From Cellulomonas composti (GTDB taxonomy: Bacteria; Actinomycetota; Actinomycetes; Actinomycetales; Cellulomonadaceae), in the NCBI RefSeq assembly GCF_007990245.1, contig NZ_BJWG01000010.1:62001-126000 (forward strand): a stretch of DNA of 64,000 nt. The letters are read 5' to 3'. A model generated the notes under the pieces. The model was not told the DNA's origin. It worked only from the letters and a program-made list of their open reading frames with translations, and did no database searches. The translations under genes were made by a program, and so were the position numbers. Shown here piece by piece: positions 8,712 through 17,480 of this stretch. How positions within the stretch are numbered: position 1 is the stretch's first letter; every line of letters begins with the position of its first letter.

Positions 8712-9218
8712 ATGAGCCTCTCGACGAACCGGCCCGCCCGCACGCTGCGCCTCGGCGCCGCCCTCCTCGCGCTCGCCGGCGTGCTCGTCGTGGGCGGTTG
8801 CTCGCAGGAGGCGAAGGACCGGGTGGCATCCGCCGCGTCGAGCGCGCAGGCCGCGGTCGACCGCGCGCGGGAGGCGGTCGAGCAGGCCGGCGCCAGGGTC
8901 GACGAGGTCAAGGCGAAGGCGAAGGACGCCAAGGCCCAGCTCGACGCGCTCGACCCGGACGTGCGCCGGCAGGCGACGGACGCCGTCGCGCAGGCGCAGC
9001 AGGCCGCCACCGACGCGGCGGCGGCGCTGAAGGACGCCAAGACCGGCGCCGCCGACGCGAACGATGCGCTCGCCGAGGCGCGGCTGAAGGTGCAGACGGC
9101 CAAGGACGCCCTCACCGAGGCGCGCGAGCAGGCGGGCGGCGAGGCGGCCGACGGCCTGGGCACGCTCGCCGACGCGCTCGACGGCCTCGCGGACGACCTG
9201 GCCGCCGCCGACTCCTGA
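8712..9218 (+). CDS. Alanine-rich helical lipoprotein of unknown function
   Basis: Predicted exported lipoprotein, 168 residues. The signal peptide RLGAALLALAGVLVVGGC ends in a lipobox with the lipidated cysteine near residue 32. The rest (about 33-168) is almost wholly Ala, Lys, Asp, Glu and Arg with heptad-like spacing (AVDRAREAVEQAGARVDEV), so it is probably a long helix or coiled coil at the outer face of the membrane. I chose ATG 8712 rather than GTG 8703 because it starts right before the signal peptide. Function unknown; single gene. Confidence 0.7.
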   Translation: MSLSTNRPARTLRLGAALLALAGVLVVGGCSQEAKDRVASAASSAQAAVDRAREAVEQAGARVDEVKAKAKDAKAQLDALDPDVRRQATDAVAQAQQAATDAAAALKDAKTGAADANDALAEARLKVQTAKDALTEAREQAGGEAADGLGTLADALDGLADDLAAADS

Positions 9219-9334
9219 CGCCGGACCACGGCCCGCCCGCGGACGCCCCGGAGCGGACGCGTCCGTCCGGGTGAATCTGTCCCTGCTCGGCGCGGGATGT
9301 TGTTGCGGACGGGTGTTCTGCCGATGGTGAGGGC

Positions 9335-9451
9335 ATGGCCGTCCGCCGCGAGATCCGTCGCCACCACGTGGAGTGGTGGGTCGTGGCTGCGTGGATGTCG
9401 ATCGCCCTCGTCGTGCTCGCGGGGCTCGCCGCGGCCGGCGGGACCTTCTGA
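9335..9451 (+). CDS. Small single-pass membrane protein, 38 residues
   Basis: An ATG at 9335 opens MAVRREIRRHHVEWWVVAAW and continues with a hydrophobic stretch (MSIALVVLAGLAAAGG), ending at TGA 9449-9451. The basic N-terminus followed by one membrane segment predicts cytoplasm-in topology. GGTGAGGG lies just upstream as a possible ribosome site. I recognise no family; conservation would be needed to confirm it. Confidence 0.45.
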   Translation: MAVRREIRRHHVEWWVVAAWMSIALVVLAGLAAAGGTF

Positions 9452-9490
9452 GGTCCGACGTCCGCAGGTCCGACGTCCGCGGGTCCGACG
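9451..9490. repeat. 15-bp direct repeat, 2.7 copies
   Basis: AGGTCCGACGTCCGC occurs twice head to tail (9451-9465, 9466-9480) and a third partial copy follows. It fills the gap before the aminotransferase promoter. Confidence 0.7.
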
Positions 9491-9508
9491 CTGGACCCGC
9501 CCGGGCCG

Positions 9509-9514
9509 TACCCT
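9509..9514 (+). promoter_or_regulatory. -10 hexamer TACCCT, leaderless start of aminotransferase
   Basis: TACCCT, then 7 nt, then GTG 9522. No ribosome site precedes the GTG. Confidence 0.5.
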
Positions 9515-9521
9515 CGGCGTC

Positions 9522-10748
9522 GTGACTCCCCCACGCTGGGCCGCGGTCGCTCGTGCGACCGGGCTGCTCGCCGAAGACGGCACGCCGCGCCCGACGATCT
9601 TCGCCGAGATGTCCGCGCTCGCGGCGCGCACCGGCGCCGTCAACCTCGGCCAGGGCTTCCCCGACGTGGACGGCCCCGCCTCGGTCGCGCGCGTCGCCGC
9701 GGACGCGATCGCCGCGGGCGCCAACCAGTACCCGCCCGGTCCGGGCATCCCGGCGCTGCGGGCCGCGATCGCCGCGCACCAGGAGCGCCACTACGGCCTG
9801 ACGCCGGACCCCGACACCGAGGTGCTGGTCACCGCGGGGGCGACCGAGGCCCTCGCGGCCACGGTCCTCGCGCTCGTCGGACCCGGGGACGAGGTGCTGA
9901 CGATCGAGCCGTACTACGACGCGTACGCGGCGGTGATCGCGCTCGCCGGCGCGACGCACACGACCGTGCCGCTCCGTGCGACGCCGCACGGCTTCCGGCT
10001 GGACACCGCGGCGCTCGCGGCGGCGTTCACCGACCGCACCCGCATCGTGCTGGTCAACACGCCGCACAACCCGACGGGTGCGGTCCTCACGCGCGACGAG
10101 CTCGGCGCGGTCGCGCGGCTCGCGACCGAGCACGACGCGATCGTCGTGACCGACGAGGTGTACGAGCACCTCACGCTCGTCGGACCCGACGGGACGCGCC
10201 CGCCGCACGTGCCCGTCGCGACGCTGCCGGGGATGGCAGAGCGGACGCTGACCATCTCCTCGGCCGGCAAGACCTTCTCCTTCACGGGCTGGAAGATCGG
10301 CTGGGTGAGCGGGCCGGCGCCGCTGGTCGACGCCGTGCGGACCGTCAAGCAGTTCCTCACGTACGTCAACGGCGCGCCGCTGCAGCCAGCCGTCGCGTTC
10401 GCGCTGTCCGACGAGGGCGTCGCGGCGTGGGTCGACGAGCTCGCCGCGTCGTTGTCGCGGCGCCGCGACCTGCTGTGCGCGGGCCTGACGGCGGCGGGGT
10501 TCGACGTGGTCGTGCCGCAGGGCACGTACTTCGTGTGCGCCGACGCGCGCGGGCTGGGGTACGACGACGGCGCGGCGTTGTGCCGGGACCTGCCGCGGCT
10601 CGCGGGGGTCGTCGCGGTGCCCGTCTCCGCGTTCACGCGCGCGGGCTCGTCGGCCGACGACGCGCTGCGCTCGTGGCTGCGGTTCACGTTCGTCAAGCGC
10701 GACGAGGTGCTCGCGGCCGCGCTCGACGGCCTCGCCCGGCTTGCCTGA
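9522..10748 (+). CDS. PLP-dependent class I/II aminotransferase
   Basis: Transfers amino groups using pyridoxal phosphate. The 408-residue fold-type I protein resembles the kynurenine/methionine aminotransferase and actinobacterial DapC-like group. AVNLGQGFPD (about 38-47) is characteristic, NTPHNPTGAVL carries the phosphate/substrate-binding Asn, and SSAGKTFSFTGWKIGW carries the Schiff-base lysine. GTG 9522 is preferred over upstream starts because of the -10 element 7 nt away and because homologous sequence begins just after it. The substrate cannot be fixed from sequence. Confidence 0.88.
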   Translation: MTPPRWAAVARATGLLAEDGTPRPTIFAEMSALAARTGAVNLGQGFPDVDGPASVARVAADAIAAGANQYPPGPGIPALRAAIAAHQERHYGLTPDPDTEVLVTAGATEALAATVLALVGPGDEVLTIEPYYDAYAAVIALAGATHTTVPLRATPHGFRLDTAALAAAFTDRTRIVLVNTPHNPTGAVLTRDELGAVARLATEHDAIVVTDEVYEHLTLVGPDGTRPPHVPVATLPGMAERTLTISSAGKTFSFTGWKIGWVSGPAPLVDAVRTVKQFLTYVNGAPLQPAVAFALSDEGVAAWVDELAASLSRRRDLLCAGLTAAGFDVVVPQGTYFVCADARGLGYDDGAALCRDLPRLAGVVAVPVSAFTRAGSSADDALRSWLRFTFVKRDEVLAAALDGLARLA

Positions 10749-10754
10749 GCGTGG

Positions 10755-12008
10755 TCAGCCGTTCCAGGCGCCGCCGCGGCGGTAGGCCGGGGTGGCCAGC
10801 GCGAGCACGAGCAGCGCGGCGGCGGCCGAGCCGACCATCACGAGCGCCATCGCGGTGGCGTCGGCGCCGAGCACGCTCGACAGCGGGCTGACCACCGCAG
10901 AGATCGCCGCGCCCGTCGCCCCCATGAACGCAGCCGCGGTCCCCGCGACCTCGCCGTGGCGACTCAGCGCGAGCGCGGACGCGTTGGGCGGCGCGAGGTT
11001 GACCATCGCCAGCACGAGCCACAGCACGACGAGCAGCAGCGGCAGCCCGCCGAAGCCGGTCACCGCGATCGCGAGCAGCACGAGCGTGAGCGCCAGCGAG
11101 ACCGGCAGCGCGACGCGGATGATGCGGATCGGCGCGATCCGGCGCACGATCGACGCGTTCACCTGCGCGCCGGCGACGAGCCCGAGGCCGTTGATCGCGA
11201 ACAGCACCGCGAACTGCTGCGACGTGAGCCCGTAGCCCTCCTGCAGCACGAACGGCGACCCGACGACGTAGCTCATCAGCACCCCGACGCCGAGCCCGGG
11301 CATGACCGCGAGCGCGAGGAAGTGCCGGTCGCGCACCAGCCGCGCGTAGCCGCGCAGCGCGGTGCGGATGCCGCCGTCGCGCCGGCGTTCGACAGGCAGC
11401 GTCTCCGGCAACCGGCGCCACACGACGAGCCAGAGCGCGGCCCCGAAGACCGCGAGCGCGACGAACACCGCCCGCCAGCCCGCCTGCCCGGCGATCAGGC
11501 CACCGACCGACGGGGCGAACAGCGGCGCGATGCCGATCACGAGCATGAGCCGCGAGATCAGCCGGGAGGCGTCTGCGCCGACGAACCGGTCGCGGATGAC
11601 CGCCATCGCGACGACCGTCGCCGCCGCGTTGAAGAACCCCTGCGCGAGCCGCAGGCCGATCAGCGCCTCGATGTTCACGACGAGCGCGCACAGCAGCGAC
11701 GTCACGACGTGCAGCGCGACCCCGATGAGCACGGGCGCGCGGCGGCCGAACCGGTCCGAGACCGGCCCGATCACGAGCTGCCCGACGGCGCCGCCGAGCA
11801 TCATCGCGCTCATCGTGAGCTGCGCCGCCGTCGCCGAGGTGTCCAGGTCGCGCGCGACGTCGGGCAGCGAGGGCAGGTAGATGTCGGTGGAGATCGCCGG
11901 CAGCGCGCACATCAGGCCGAGCAGCAGGACGTACTTCGCGTTCGGGCGGAACGTCGGGGTCGGCTCGAACGCCGCTTCGGCGGTGGTCGGGGTGGGGGTC
12001 TCTCGCAC
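10755..12008 (-). CDS. MFS drug exporter, Bcr/CflA family
   Basis: Twelve-helix proton-coupled exporter, 417 residues, inner membrane. KYVLLLGLMCALPAISTDIY then LPSLPDVARDL at the first helix is typical of Bcr/CflA, and GPVSDRFGRRAPVLIG is the MFS loop 2-3 motif. The GTG start follows AGGAG. It is convergent with the aminotransferase (6-bp gap) and divergent from the SRAP gene. Bcr/CflA members export bicyclomycin, chloramphenicol or cysteine derivatives; the substrate here is unknown. Confidence 0.88.
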   Translation of the reverse strand: MRETPTPTTAEAAFEPTPTFRPNAKYVLLLGLMCALPAISTDIYLPSLPDVARDLDTSATAAQLTMSAMMLGGAVGQLVIGPVSDRFGRRAPVLIGVALHVVTSLLCALVVNIEALIGLRLAQGFFNAAATVVAMAVIRDRFVGADASRLISRLMLVIGIAPLFAPSVGGLIAGQAGWRAVFVALAVFGAALWLVVWRRLPETLPVERRRDGGIRTALRGYARLVRDRHFLALAVMPGLGVGVLMSYVVGSPFVLQEGYGLTSQQFAVLFAINGLGLVAGAQVNASIVRRIAPIRIIRVALPVSLALTLVLLAIAVTGFGGLPLLLVVLWLVLAMVNLAPPNASALALSRHGEVAGTAAAFMGATGAAISAVVSPLSSVLGADATAMALVMVGSAAAALLVLALATPAYRRGGAWNG

Positions 12009-12080
12009 GGGTCTCCTGCTCGAGGGTGGCTCGCCCGGGGGCTCGGTGCGTCCATGGTCGCACCGGGTCGGGCGCCCGCG

Positions 12081-12092
12081 CGAATCGATTCG
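12081..12092. promoter_or_regulatory. Perfect 12-bp palindrome between exporter and SRAP gene
   Basis: CGAATCGATTCG in the 155-bp divergent region. It could be an operator for either gene. It lacks the spacing of an actinobacterial LexA box. Confidence 0.3.
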
Positions 12093-12163
12093 ACCCGCGC
12101 TCGGCCGGCCGGTGGATCGGCAGGAGGGGCGACCGTGTGGGTCGGCGCTGGCAGGCTGGGCGC

Positions 12164-12889
12164 ATGTGCGGTCGGTACGCCTCCTTCCGGGAGGACCAGG
12201 CGCTGGCCGACGAGTTCGCGATCGCGACCGTCGCCGACGACGTTCGACTCCTGCCGCCGTCGTGGAACGTGGCCCCCACGGACGGTGTCCGGATGGTCGT
12301 CGAGCGCGCGGACCGCGAGACGGGCGAGATCACACGACAGCTCCGGGTCGCCCGCTGGGGACTGGTGCCGTCGTGGGCGAAGGACCCGTCGATCGGGAGC
12401 CGCATGATCAACGCGCGCGTCGAGTCGCTCGCGGACAAGCCCGCGTTCTCCCGCCCGTTCGCCCAACGTCGGGCACTGGTCCCCGCGGACGGCTACTACG
12501 AGTGGCGCAAGCCGACGCCGGACGACGAGGTGCAGCGCAAGCAGCCCTACTACCTGCACCCGGACGACGGCGCGCTCGTCGCGTTCGCCGGCCTCTACGA
12601 GTTCTGGCGGGACCCGACCAAGGCGGACGACGACCCCGACCGCTGGCTCGTGAGCACGACGATCGTCACCCGACCCGCCGCACCCGAGCTCGCGTTCATC
12701 CACGACCGGCAGCCCCTCATGCTGCCCCGCGAGCTGTGGGACGCCTGGCTCGACCCGGCCGTCGACGCCGCCGGCGCGCGCGAGCTCCTGGACGCCACGG
12801 GTCCGCTGCTCACGCCGACCCCGGTCTCGACCCTGGTGAACGCCGTCCGCAACAACGGCCCCCACCTCCTGGACCCCGCCGCACCGTAG
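12164..12889 (+). CDS. SRAP (YedK/HMCES-type) abasic-site processing protein
   Basis: Shields abasic sites in single-stranded DNA by forming a thiazolidine crosslink through its N-terminal cysteine. The 241 residues start MCGRYASF, so Cys2 is exposed after Met removal. Other conserved features are NVAPT (Asn), ARWGLVPSWAKD, INARVES, GYYEW (catalytic Glu) and FIHDRQPLML (catalytic His region). A CAGGCT hexamer 6 nt before the ATG looks like a weak leaderless -10. Single gene, divergent from the exporter. Confidence 0.94.
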   Translation: MCGRYASFREDQALADEFAIATVADDVRLLPPSWNVAPTDGVRMVVERADRETGEITRQLRVARWGLVPSWAKDPSIGSRMINARVESLADKPAFSRPFAQRRALVPADGYYEWRKPTPDDEVQRKQPYYLHPDDGALVAFAGLYEFWRDPTKADDDPDRWLVSTTIVTRPAAPELAFIHDRQPLMLPRELWDAWLDPAVDAAGARELLDATGPLLTPTPVSTLVNAVRNNGPHLLDPAAP

Positions 12890-12909
12890 GCCGCCGACGC
12901 GGCGTCGAG

Positions 12910-13980
12910 CTACTCCGCCGCGCGGAGCTCGACGGGAGTGACCAGGCCGAGGCCCTGCAGCTCGTGGGGCGTGCCGGGGGTCAGGACGAAACGCGGGTCG
13001 TCGGCCAGCGCCCGCGCGGTGACGGTGTCCGTGAGCACGGACGACGGTTCGGCGATGTCGGTGAGCCGCGCGGCGAGGTTCACGGTCGGCCCGAACACGT
13101 CACCGAACCGCGACAGCACCCGCCCCCAGACCATGCCGACGCGCACGGGCGTGACCCCGCGCGCACCCTCGGCCAGCCCGCCGGACGCGCGGGCGGAGTC
13201 GACGTCGAGCTCGCGGCCGAGCGCGTCGGCGAGCCCGAGCGCGACGGCAGCCCCGGTCGCCGGGTCGTCGGCGACGAACAGGACCGCGTCACCGATCGTC
13301 TTGACGACACGGCCTCCCACGGCCGTGACCACGTCGCGCGCGGCCGCCTCGAACCGCTGCACGAACTGCGACAGGTCGGTCGAGCCGAGACCGGCGGTCC
13401 GCCGCGTGAACGAGACCATGTCCGCGAACCCGACGGCCCGTGCCAGCGGGAGCATCGTGCGGTCCGGGCCGGGGTCGCCCATCTCGGCGAACTCGGCCGC
13501 GTACCGGCCGGCGATCGCGGCGAGCTGGCGCCGGTAGGAGTGCACGAGCTGCGCCTCGAGGACCGGCGCGAGGTCGGCGAGCCGGTCGAGCACGAGCAGT
13601 CGCGCCGTCGTGTCGTCGAGCTCGTACCGGGAGGACATGTCCTCGACGAGCGCCTCGACCTGCCACAGCGCGAGCCGGTCGGAGGTGTGGCCCAGCGCGC
13701 GCGTCACGGTCAGGACGGTCCGCAGGTCGAGCCCGTGCGCGCGGGTGAGGGAGGCGGCCCGGTCGACGGCCTCCGCATCCGCCTCGGTGTAGAAGGCGTC
13801 GTCGGGGTCGGGGTGCGGCAGGCCGAGCGTGGACCAGAAGCCGAGCACCAGCTCGACCCCGATCCCGGCGCGCGACGCCAGGTCGTGCGCGCTGTAGGTC
13901 CGCTCGCCGCCGAGCAGCACGGCATCGATCTCCGCCACGGTCGACGCGGGGTCCTCGGGCACCCCCCGAGGGTAGTTCAC
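12910..13980 (-). CDS. Class III adenylate/guanylate cyclase with N-terminal regulatory domain
   Basis: Predicted to make cAMP from ATP in the cytosol. Of 356 residues, about 1-165 resemble the helical autoinhibitory domain of mycobacterial Rv1264-type cyclases, and about 180-350 form the catalytic domain. VGFADMVSFT and KTIGDAVLFVA supply the two metal aspartates; FGPTVNLAARL supplies the transition-state Asn/Arg. The GTG at 13980 overlaps the birA stop (GTGA), suggesting coupling. A second GTG at 13962 has TACCCT 6 nt upstream and could be a leaderless start. CRP-like operators elsewhere in the window are plausible downstream targets. Confidence 0.87.
   Translation of the reverse strand: MNYPRGVPEDPASTVAEIDAVLLGGERTYSAHDLASRAGIGVELVLGFWSTLGLPHPDPDDAFYTEADAEAVDRAASLTRAHGLDLRTVLTVTRALGHTSDRLALWQVEALVEDMSSRYELDDTTARLLVLDRLADLAPVLEAQLVHSYRRQLAAIAGRYAAEFAEMGDPGPDRTMLPLARAVGFADMVSFTRRTAGLGSTDLSQFVQRFEAAARDVVTAVGGRVVKTIGDAVLFVADDPATGAAVALGLADALGRELDVDSARASGGLAEGARGVTPVRVGMVWGRVLSRFGDVFGPTVNLAARLTDIAEPSSVLTDTVTARALADDPRFVLTPGTPHELQGLGLVTPVELRAAE
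13969..13974 (-). promoter_or_regulatory. Possible internal -10 hexamer TACCCT of the cyclase gene
   Basis: Six nucleotides before the alternative GTG at 13962. It would let the cyclase be transcribed separately from birA. Confidence 0.3.
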
Positions 13981-14879
13981 CGCAGCACGCGGAGGTGATG
14001 CACGTCACCCGCGAGCACGGTGTGCGCGCGCTCGTCGTCGTCGACCACGACCAGTGCGCCGTGCTCGTCGAGCCGCTCGGCGCGTCCCTCGAGCGCGCGC
14101 CCGTCGGGCAGGTCGACCCGCACCCGCGTCCCGAGGGTCGCGACGACCGCCGCCACCTCGTCGGCCAGCCCCGAACCGACGACGTCGCCCCCGGACTCGC
14201 GCCAGCGCCGCGTGAGGTCGTCGAGGGCGGAGACGAGCGCGACCAGCACCGTCACGCGCTCGAGGTGGCGACCCCCGGCCAGCACGAGCGAGCCGGCGCT
14301 CGGCACGGGCAGCTCCGCGGGCTGCTGCAGCACGTTGAGCCCGATCCCGACGACGACCGCGGGTGGCCCGGCCGGCAGCGGCACCAACTCGGCGAGGACG
14401 CCGGCCACCTTGCGCGCGCCGTCCCAGCCCGGCACGGTCCAGCCGTCCACGGGCGTGTCCGCCGGGGCGAGCACGTCGTTCGGCCACTTGAGCACGGCCG
14501 CGACCCCCGCGGTCGCGCGTACCGCTGTCACCGCACCGAGCCCGGCGAGCAGCGGCAACCAGCCGAGCAGATCACCCCCGACCTGTGGGCGGACCACGAA
14601 CGAGCAGGTCAGCGACGTTCCGGGCGGACTCTCCCAGCTCCGTCCCGACCGGCCGAGCCCGGCGTCCTGGTGGTCGGCGACGAGCAGGCTGCCACTGGGC
14701 CACGCATCCGGTTCCGCCCGCAGCGCGTCGACCAGGTCGCGGTTCGTCGACCCGGTCCGGGCGACGACCTCGACGCGCGGCAGCGGCCCGTCCGGCTGCT
14801 GCAGCAGCGCGCGCACCTGCGCGGGGTCGAGCGGCTCGCGTGGGTCGTGCAGGGCGTGTCCCGCCGGCTGTCCCGCCAT
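13977..14879 (-). CDS. birA: Biotin--[acetyl-CoA-carboxylase] ligase
   Basis: Attaches biotin to the BCCP lysine of biotin carboxylases. The 300-residue protein lacks the N-terminal HTH of bifunctional BirA, so it is a ligase only. [12 protein letters not shown] opens the catalytic core, [16 protein letters not shown] is the biotinyl-AMP loop (GRxGRxW), LKWPNDVL carries the catalytic lysine, and [10 protein letters not shown] and VGIGLNV complete the site. The C-terminal SH3-like part ends [13 protein letters not shown] 14879 matches the family N-terminus. It is divergent from the carboxylase operon it probably serves and overlaps the cyclase. Confidence 0.95.
   Translation of the reverse strand: MAGQPAGHALHDPREPLDPAQVRALLQQPDGPLPRVEVVARTGSTNRDLVDALRAEPDAWPSGSLLVADHQDAGLGRSGRSWESPPGTSLTCSFVVRPQVGGDLLGWLPLLAGLGAVTAVRATAGVAAVLKWPNDVLAPADTPVDGWTVPGWDGARKVAGVLAELVPLPAGPPAVVVGIGLNVLQQPAELPVPSAGSLVLAGGRHLERVTVLVALVSALDDLTRRWRESGGDVVGSGLADEVAAVVATLGTRVRVDLPDGRALEGRAERLDEHGALVVVDDDERAHTVLAGDVHHLRVLR
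13995..14008. promoter_or_regulatory. Weak CRP-like palindrome before the cyclase gene
   Basis: GTGATGCACGTCAC keeps the GTGA-N6-TCAC core 15 bp upstream of the cyclase GTG. It lies inside birA codons for a conserved GDVHH segment, so it may be coincidence. Confidence 0.2.
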
Positions 14880-14930
14880 GGCCCCATCCTGACGGAGGAC
14901 GACCCCGCGCGACGACCGGGACGCCTCGTT

Positions 14931-14977
14931 CGTCGGAACCCCTCGCCCTGCACGGGTGGGGTTGTGGGGTTTCGACG
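14931..14977. promoter_or_regulatory. Interrupted inverted repeat in the birA / carboxylase divergent region
   Basis: CGTCGGAACCCC (14931-14942) and GGGGTTTCGACG (14966-14977) pair over 12 positions with one mismatch around a 23-nt centre. It could be an operator for the carboxylase operon or birA. Confidence 0.3.
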
Positions 14978-15033
14978 AGGAGGCGCGCGCAAACCCGTCC
15001 GCCGCCTGCACGCCTGCGGAGGTCGACGACAAC

Positions 15034-15039
15034 TAGCCT
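15034..15039 (+). promoter_or_regulatory. -10 hexamer TAGCCT, leaderless start of carboxylase beta
   Basis: TAGCCT, 7 nt, then GTG 15047. Confidence 0.55.
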
Positions 15040-15046
15040 CGGTCGG

Positions 15047-16684
15047 GTGACCCAGACCGACGTGCCCGCCACCCCCGACGCCGGCGCCGACCCCGCAGCC
15101 GGCGCCACGCCCACCGTGCGGACCACCACGGGCCGCCTCGCGGACCTCGCCGCCCGCACGCAGGCCGCGGCGGACGCCGAGGCCGTGGCGACGGACAAGC
15201 AGCACGCGCGCGGCAAGAAGACCGCCCGCGAGCGCATCGAGTCGCTGCTCGACCCGGGCTCGTTCACCGAGCTCGACGCGCTCGTGCGGCACCGCTCCAC
15301 GAACTTCGGGCTCGACGCCAAGCGCATCCCCGGTGACGGCGTCGTGACGGGGCACGGCACGCTCGACGGCCGGCCGGTCGCGATCTACGCGCAGGACTTC
15401 ACCGTGTTCGGCGGCAGCCTGGGCGAGGTGCACGGCCAGAAGATCACCAAGGTGATGGACCTCGCGCTGCGCACGGGCGTGCCGCTGATCGGCATCAGCG
15501 ACGGCGGCGGCGCCCGCATCCAGGAGGGGGTCGCGGGCCTGACGCAGTTCGCGGAGATCTTCCGTCGCAACGTCGCCGCGTCGGGCGTCATCCCGCAGAT
15601 CAGCCTCATCCTGGGCCCGAGCGCGGGCGGCGCGGTGTACTCCCCCGCGCTGACGGACTTCATCGTCATGGCCGACGGCACGTCGAACATGTTCATCACC
15701 GGACCGGACGTCATCCGGGCCGTGACCGGCGAGGATGTCGGCTTCGAGGAGCTCGGCGGCGCGCACACGCACAACACGCGCTCCGGCGTCGCGCACTACA
15801 TGGCGTCCGACGAGGACGACGCGCTCGACTACGTGCGCTCGCTGCTGTCCTACCTGCCGCAGAACAACCTCACGGACCCGCCGACGTTCGGGCACGAGAG
15901 CGACCTCGAGCCGACCGACGACGACCTCGCGCTCGACACGCTCGTACCCGACTCGGACTCGCAGCCCTACGACATGCGCACGGTCGTCGAGGCCGTGCTC
16001 GACGACGGCGTGCTGCTCGAGGTGCAGCCGCTGTACGCGGGCAACGTCGTGGTCGGCTTCGGGCACGTCGAGGGCCACCCGGTCGGCGTGATCGCCAACC
16101 AGCCGCAGCAGATGGCGGGCACGCTCGACATCAACGCCGCCGAGAAGGCCGCGCGGTTCGTCCGCACGTGCGACGCGTTCAACCTCCCGGTGCTGACGTT
16201 CGTCGACGTGCCGGGCTTCCTGCCGGGCACCGACCAGGAGTGGAACGGCATCATCCGGCGCGGCGCCAAGCTCATCTACGCGTACGCCGAGGCAACCGTC
16301 CCTCTGGTCACCGTCATCACGCGCAAGGCGTACGGCGGCGCCTACATCGTCATGGGCTCCAAGCAGCTCGGCGCCGACGTCAACCTCGCGTGGCCCACCG
16401 CGCAGATCGCCGTCATGGGCGCAGGCGGCGCGGTCAACATCCTGCAGCGCGGCGCGCTCAAGAAGGTCGCCGACGCGGGCGGGGACGTCGAGGCCGAGCG
16501 CCGTCGGCTCACCGCCGAGTACGAGGAGGCCATCGTCAACCCGTGGGACGCGGCCGACCGCGGCTACGTCGACGCCGTCATCCAGCCGTCCGCCACCCGC
16601 GCGGAGATCACCAAGGCGCTGCGTCTGCTGCGCACCAAGCGCGCCACCCTGCCGCCCAAGAAGCACGGCAACATCCCGCTGTGA
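15047..16684 (+). CDS. pccB: Acyl-CoA carboxylase beta subunit (carboxyltransferase)
   Basis: Moves carboxyl from carboxybiotin to propionyl- or acetyl-CoA, giving methylmalonyl- or malonyl-CoA. 545 residues with an extra acidic/Pro-Ala N-terminus (about 1-40) before [25 protein letters not shown] and [16 protein letters not shown] form the N-terminal oxyanion-hole region; [17 protein letters not shown] the C-terminal one. The position beside birA and the epsilon gene matches the actinobacterial PccB locus. Acyl preference (propionyl versus acetyl) is inferred from synteny, not from a diagnostic residue. First gene of a three-gene operon. Confidence 0.94.
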   Translation: MTQTDVPATPDAGADPAAGATPTVRTTTGRLADLAARTQAAADAEAVATDKQHARGKKTARERIESLLDPGSFTELDALVRHRSTNFGLDAKRIPGDGVVTGHGTLDGRPVAIYAQDFTVFGGSLGEVHGQKITKVMDLALRTGVPLIGISDGGGARIQEGVAGLTQFAEIFRRNVAASGVIPQISLILGPSAGGAVYSPALTDFIVMADGTSNMFITGPDVIRAVTGEDVGFEELGGAHTHNTRSGVAHYMASDEDDALDYVRSLLSYLPQNNLTDPPTFGHESDLEPTDDDLALDTLVPDSDSQPYDMRTVVEAVLDDGVLLEVQPLYAGNVVVGFGHVEGHPVGVIANQPQQMAGTLDINAAEKAARFVRTCDAFNLPVLTFVDVPGFLPGTDQEWNGIIRRGAKLIYAYAEATVPLVTVITRKAYGGAYIVMGSKQLGADVNLAWPTAQIAVMGAGGAVNILQRGALKKVADAGGDVEAERRRLTAEYEEAIVNPWDAADRGYVDAVIQPSATRAEITKALRLLRTKRATLPPKKHGNIPL

Positions 16685-16691
16685 GGACCCG

Positions 16692-17264
16692 ATGACCCAC
16701 GACCACACCCACGACGACGAGCACGGCGAGCACGGCGAGGACGCGCACGACGCGGCGACGCACTCCGACCGGCCGCTGACCGGCGTCGACCTCACCCCGC
16801 TGCACGCCGCGGTCGACGAGCTCGCGGCGACGCTGCGCACCTACGTCGAGACCGCCGTCGGCGTGCGTGCGGAGTTCGGCGCGCACGAGTCCGACGAGGA
16901 CCCACGCATCCTGTCGCTCGAGGCGCACGTCGGCACGCTCAACGCCGCGCTCTACGACGCGCTGCACACCCATCTGGGCATGCACGCGGACCTCACGGGC
17001 ATGACGTGGGGCGGCGAGGAGCACGACGACGACGGCGCGGACGAGCCGTCGCAGGTCGACAGCTTCCACCTCGGCGTCGTCGTGGGGCTGACCCCGGCCG
17101 CCGCGGACCGCACGCTCGACTCCGCACTGGACGTGCTCGAGGCCGCCGGCGCCGACGTCGCGCAGTCGCTCGTCGAGGCGGGTTTCGTCGTGACCGAGTG
17201 GGGTGTCGCACGCGGCTCCGCGGTCGAGTTCGACTGGGACGGCCACGAGGAGGACGAGTCGTGA
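16692..17264 (+). CDS. Unknown acidic, His-rich protein in the carboxylase operon
   Basis: 190 residues, no family recognised. Residues 1-30 (HDHTHDDEHGEHGEDAHDAA) are nearly all His, Asp and Glu, a likely metal-binding tail. The middle (PLHAAVDELAATLRTYVETA to ALYDALHTHLGMHADL) is helical, an acidic loop follows (GGEEHDDDGADE), and the last third (DSFHLGVVVGLTPAAADRTL ... VVTEWGVARGSAVEF) looks like a compact alpha/beta unit. It begins 7 nt after the beta subunit and overlaps the epsilon gene by 4 nt (GTGA), so it is made together with both. It may be a carboxylase accessory or metal-handling protein; both are inference. Confidence 0.75.
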   Translation: MTHDHTHDDEHGEHGEDAHDAATHSDRPLTGVDLTPLHAAVDELAATLRTYVETAVGVRAEFGAHESDEDPRILSLEAHVGTLNAALYDALHTHLGMHADLTGMTWGGEEHDDDGADEPSQVDSFHLGVVVGLTPAAADRTLDSALDVLEAAGADVAQSLVEAGFVVTEWGVARGSAVEFDWDGHEEDES

Positions 17265-17467
17265 GCGACGACGCGCACGTCCAGGTGGTGCGCGGTGCGC
17301 CCGACGACGTCGAGCTCGCCGCGCTCGTCGCAGGCCTGATCGCCACGGCCGGTGCCCCGTCCGACGAGGACGCGCCCGTACCCGCGGCATGGACGGACCG
17401 CCCGCGACGCCTCGGAGCGACGCACCTGCCCGCGCCGACGACGTGGCGCTGGAGCCTGCACCCCTGA
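17261..17467 (+). CDS. Acyl-CoA carboxylase epsilon subunit
   Basis: Small subunit that stabilises or activates actinobacterial acyl-CoA carboxylases. The 68 residues VSDDAHVQVVRGAPDDVELA then ALVAGLIATAG match the AccE/PccE pattern (VRVVRGxPxxxELAALVAVL), and the C-terminus ends in the usual Trp-containing segment (LPAPTTWRWSLHP). The GTG overlaps the preceding stop. Last gene of the operon. Confidence 0.85.
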   Translation: MSDDAHVQVVRGAPDDVELAALVAGLIATAGAPSDEDAPVPAAWTDRPRRLGATHLPAPTTWRWSLHP

Positions 17468-17480
17468 GCCGCGGGCTCAG
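17464..17480. terminator. Compact hairpin shared by two convergent genes
   Basis: CTGAGCC-GCG-GGCTCAG is a perfect 7-bp inverted repeat containing the stop codon of the epsilon gene on one arm and of the anti-sigma gene on the other. Confidence 0.45.

Noticed and set aside
12081..12092. LexA/SOS box before the SRAP gene
   Set aside because: CGAATCGATTCG lacks the GAAC-N4-GTTC spacing of actinobacterial LexA sites; kept only as an unidentified palindrome.
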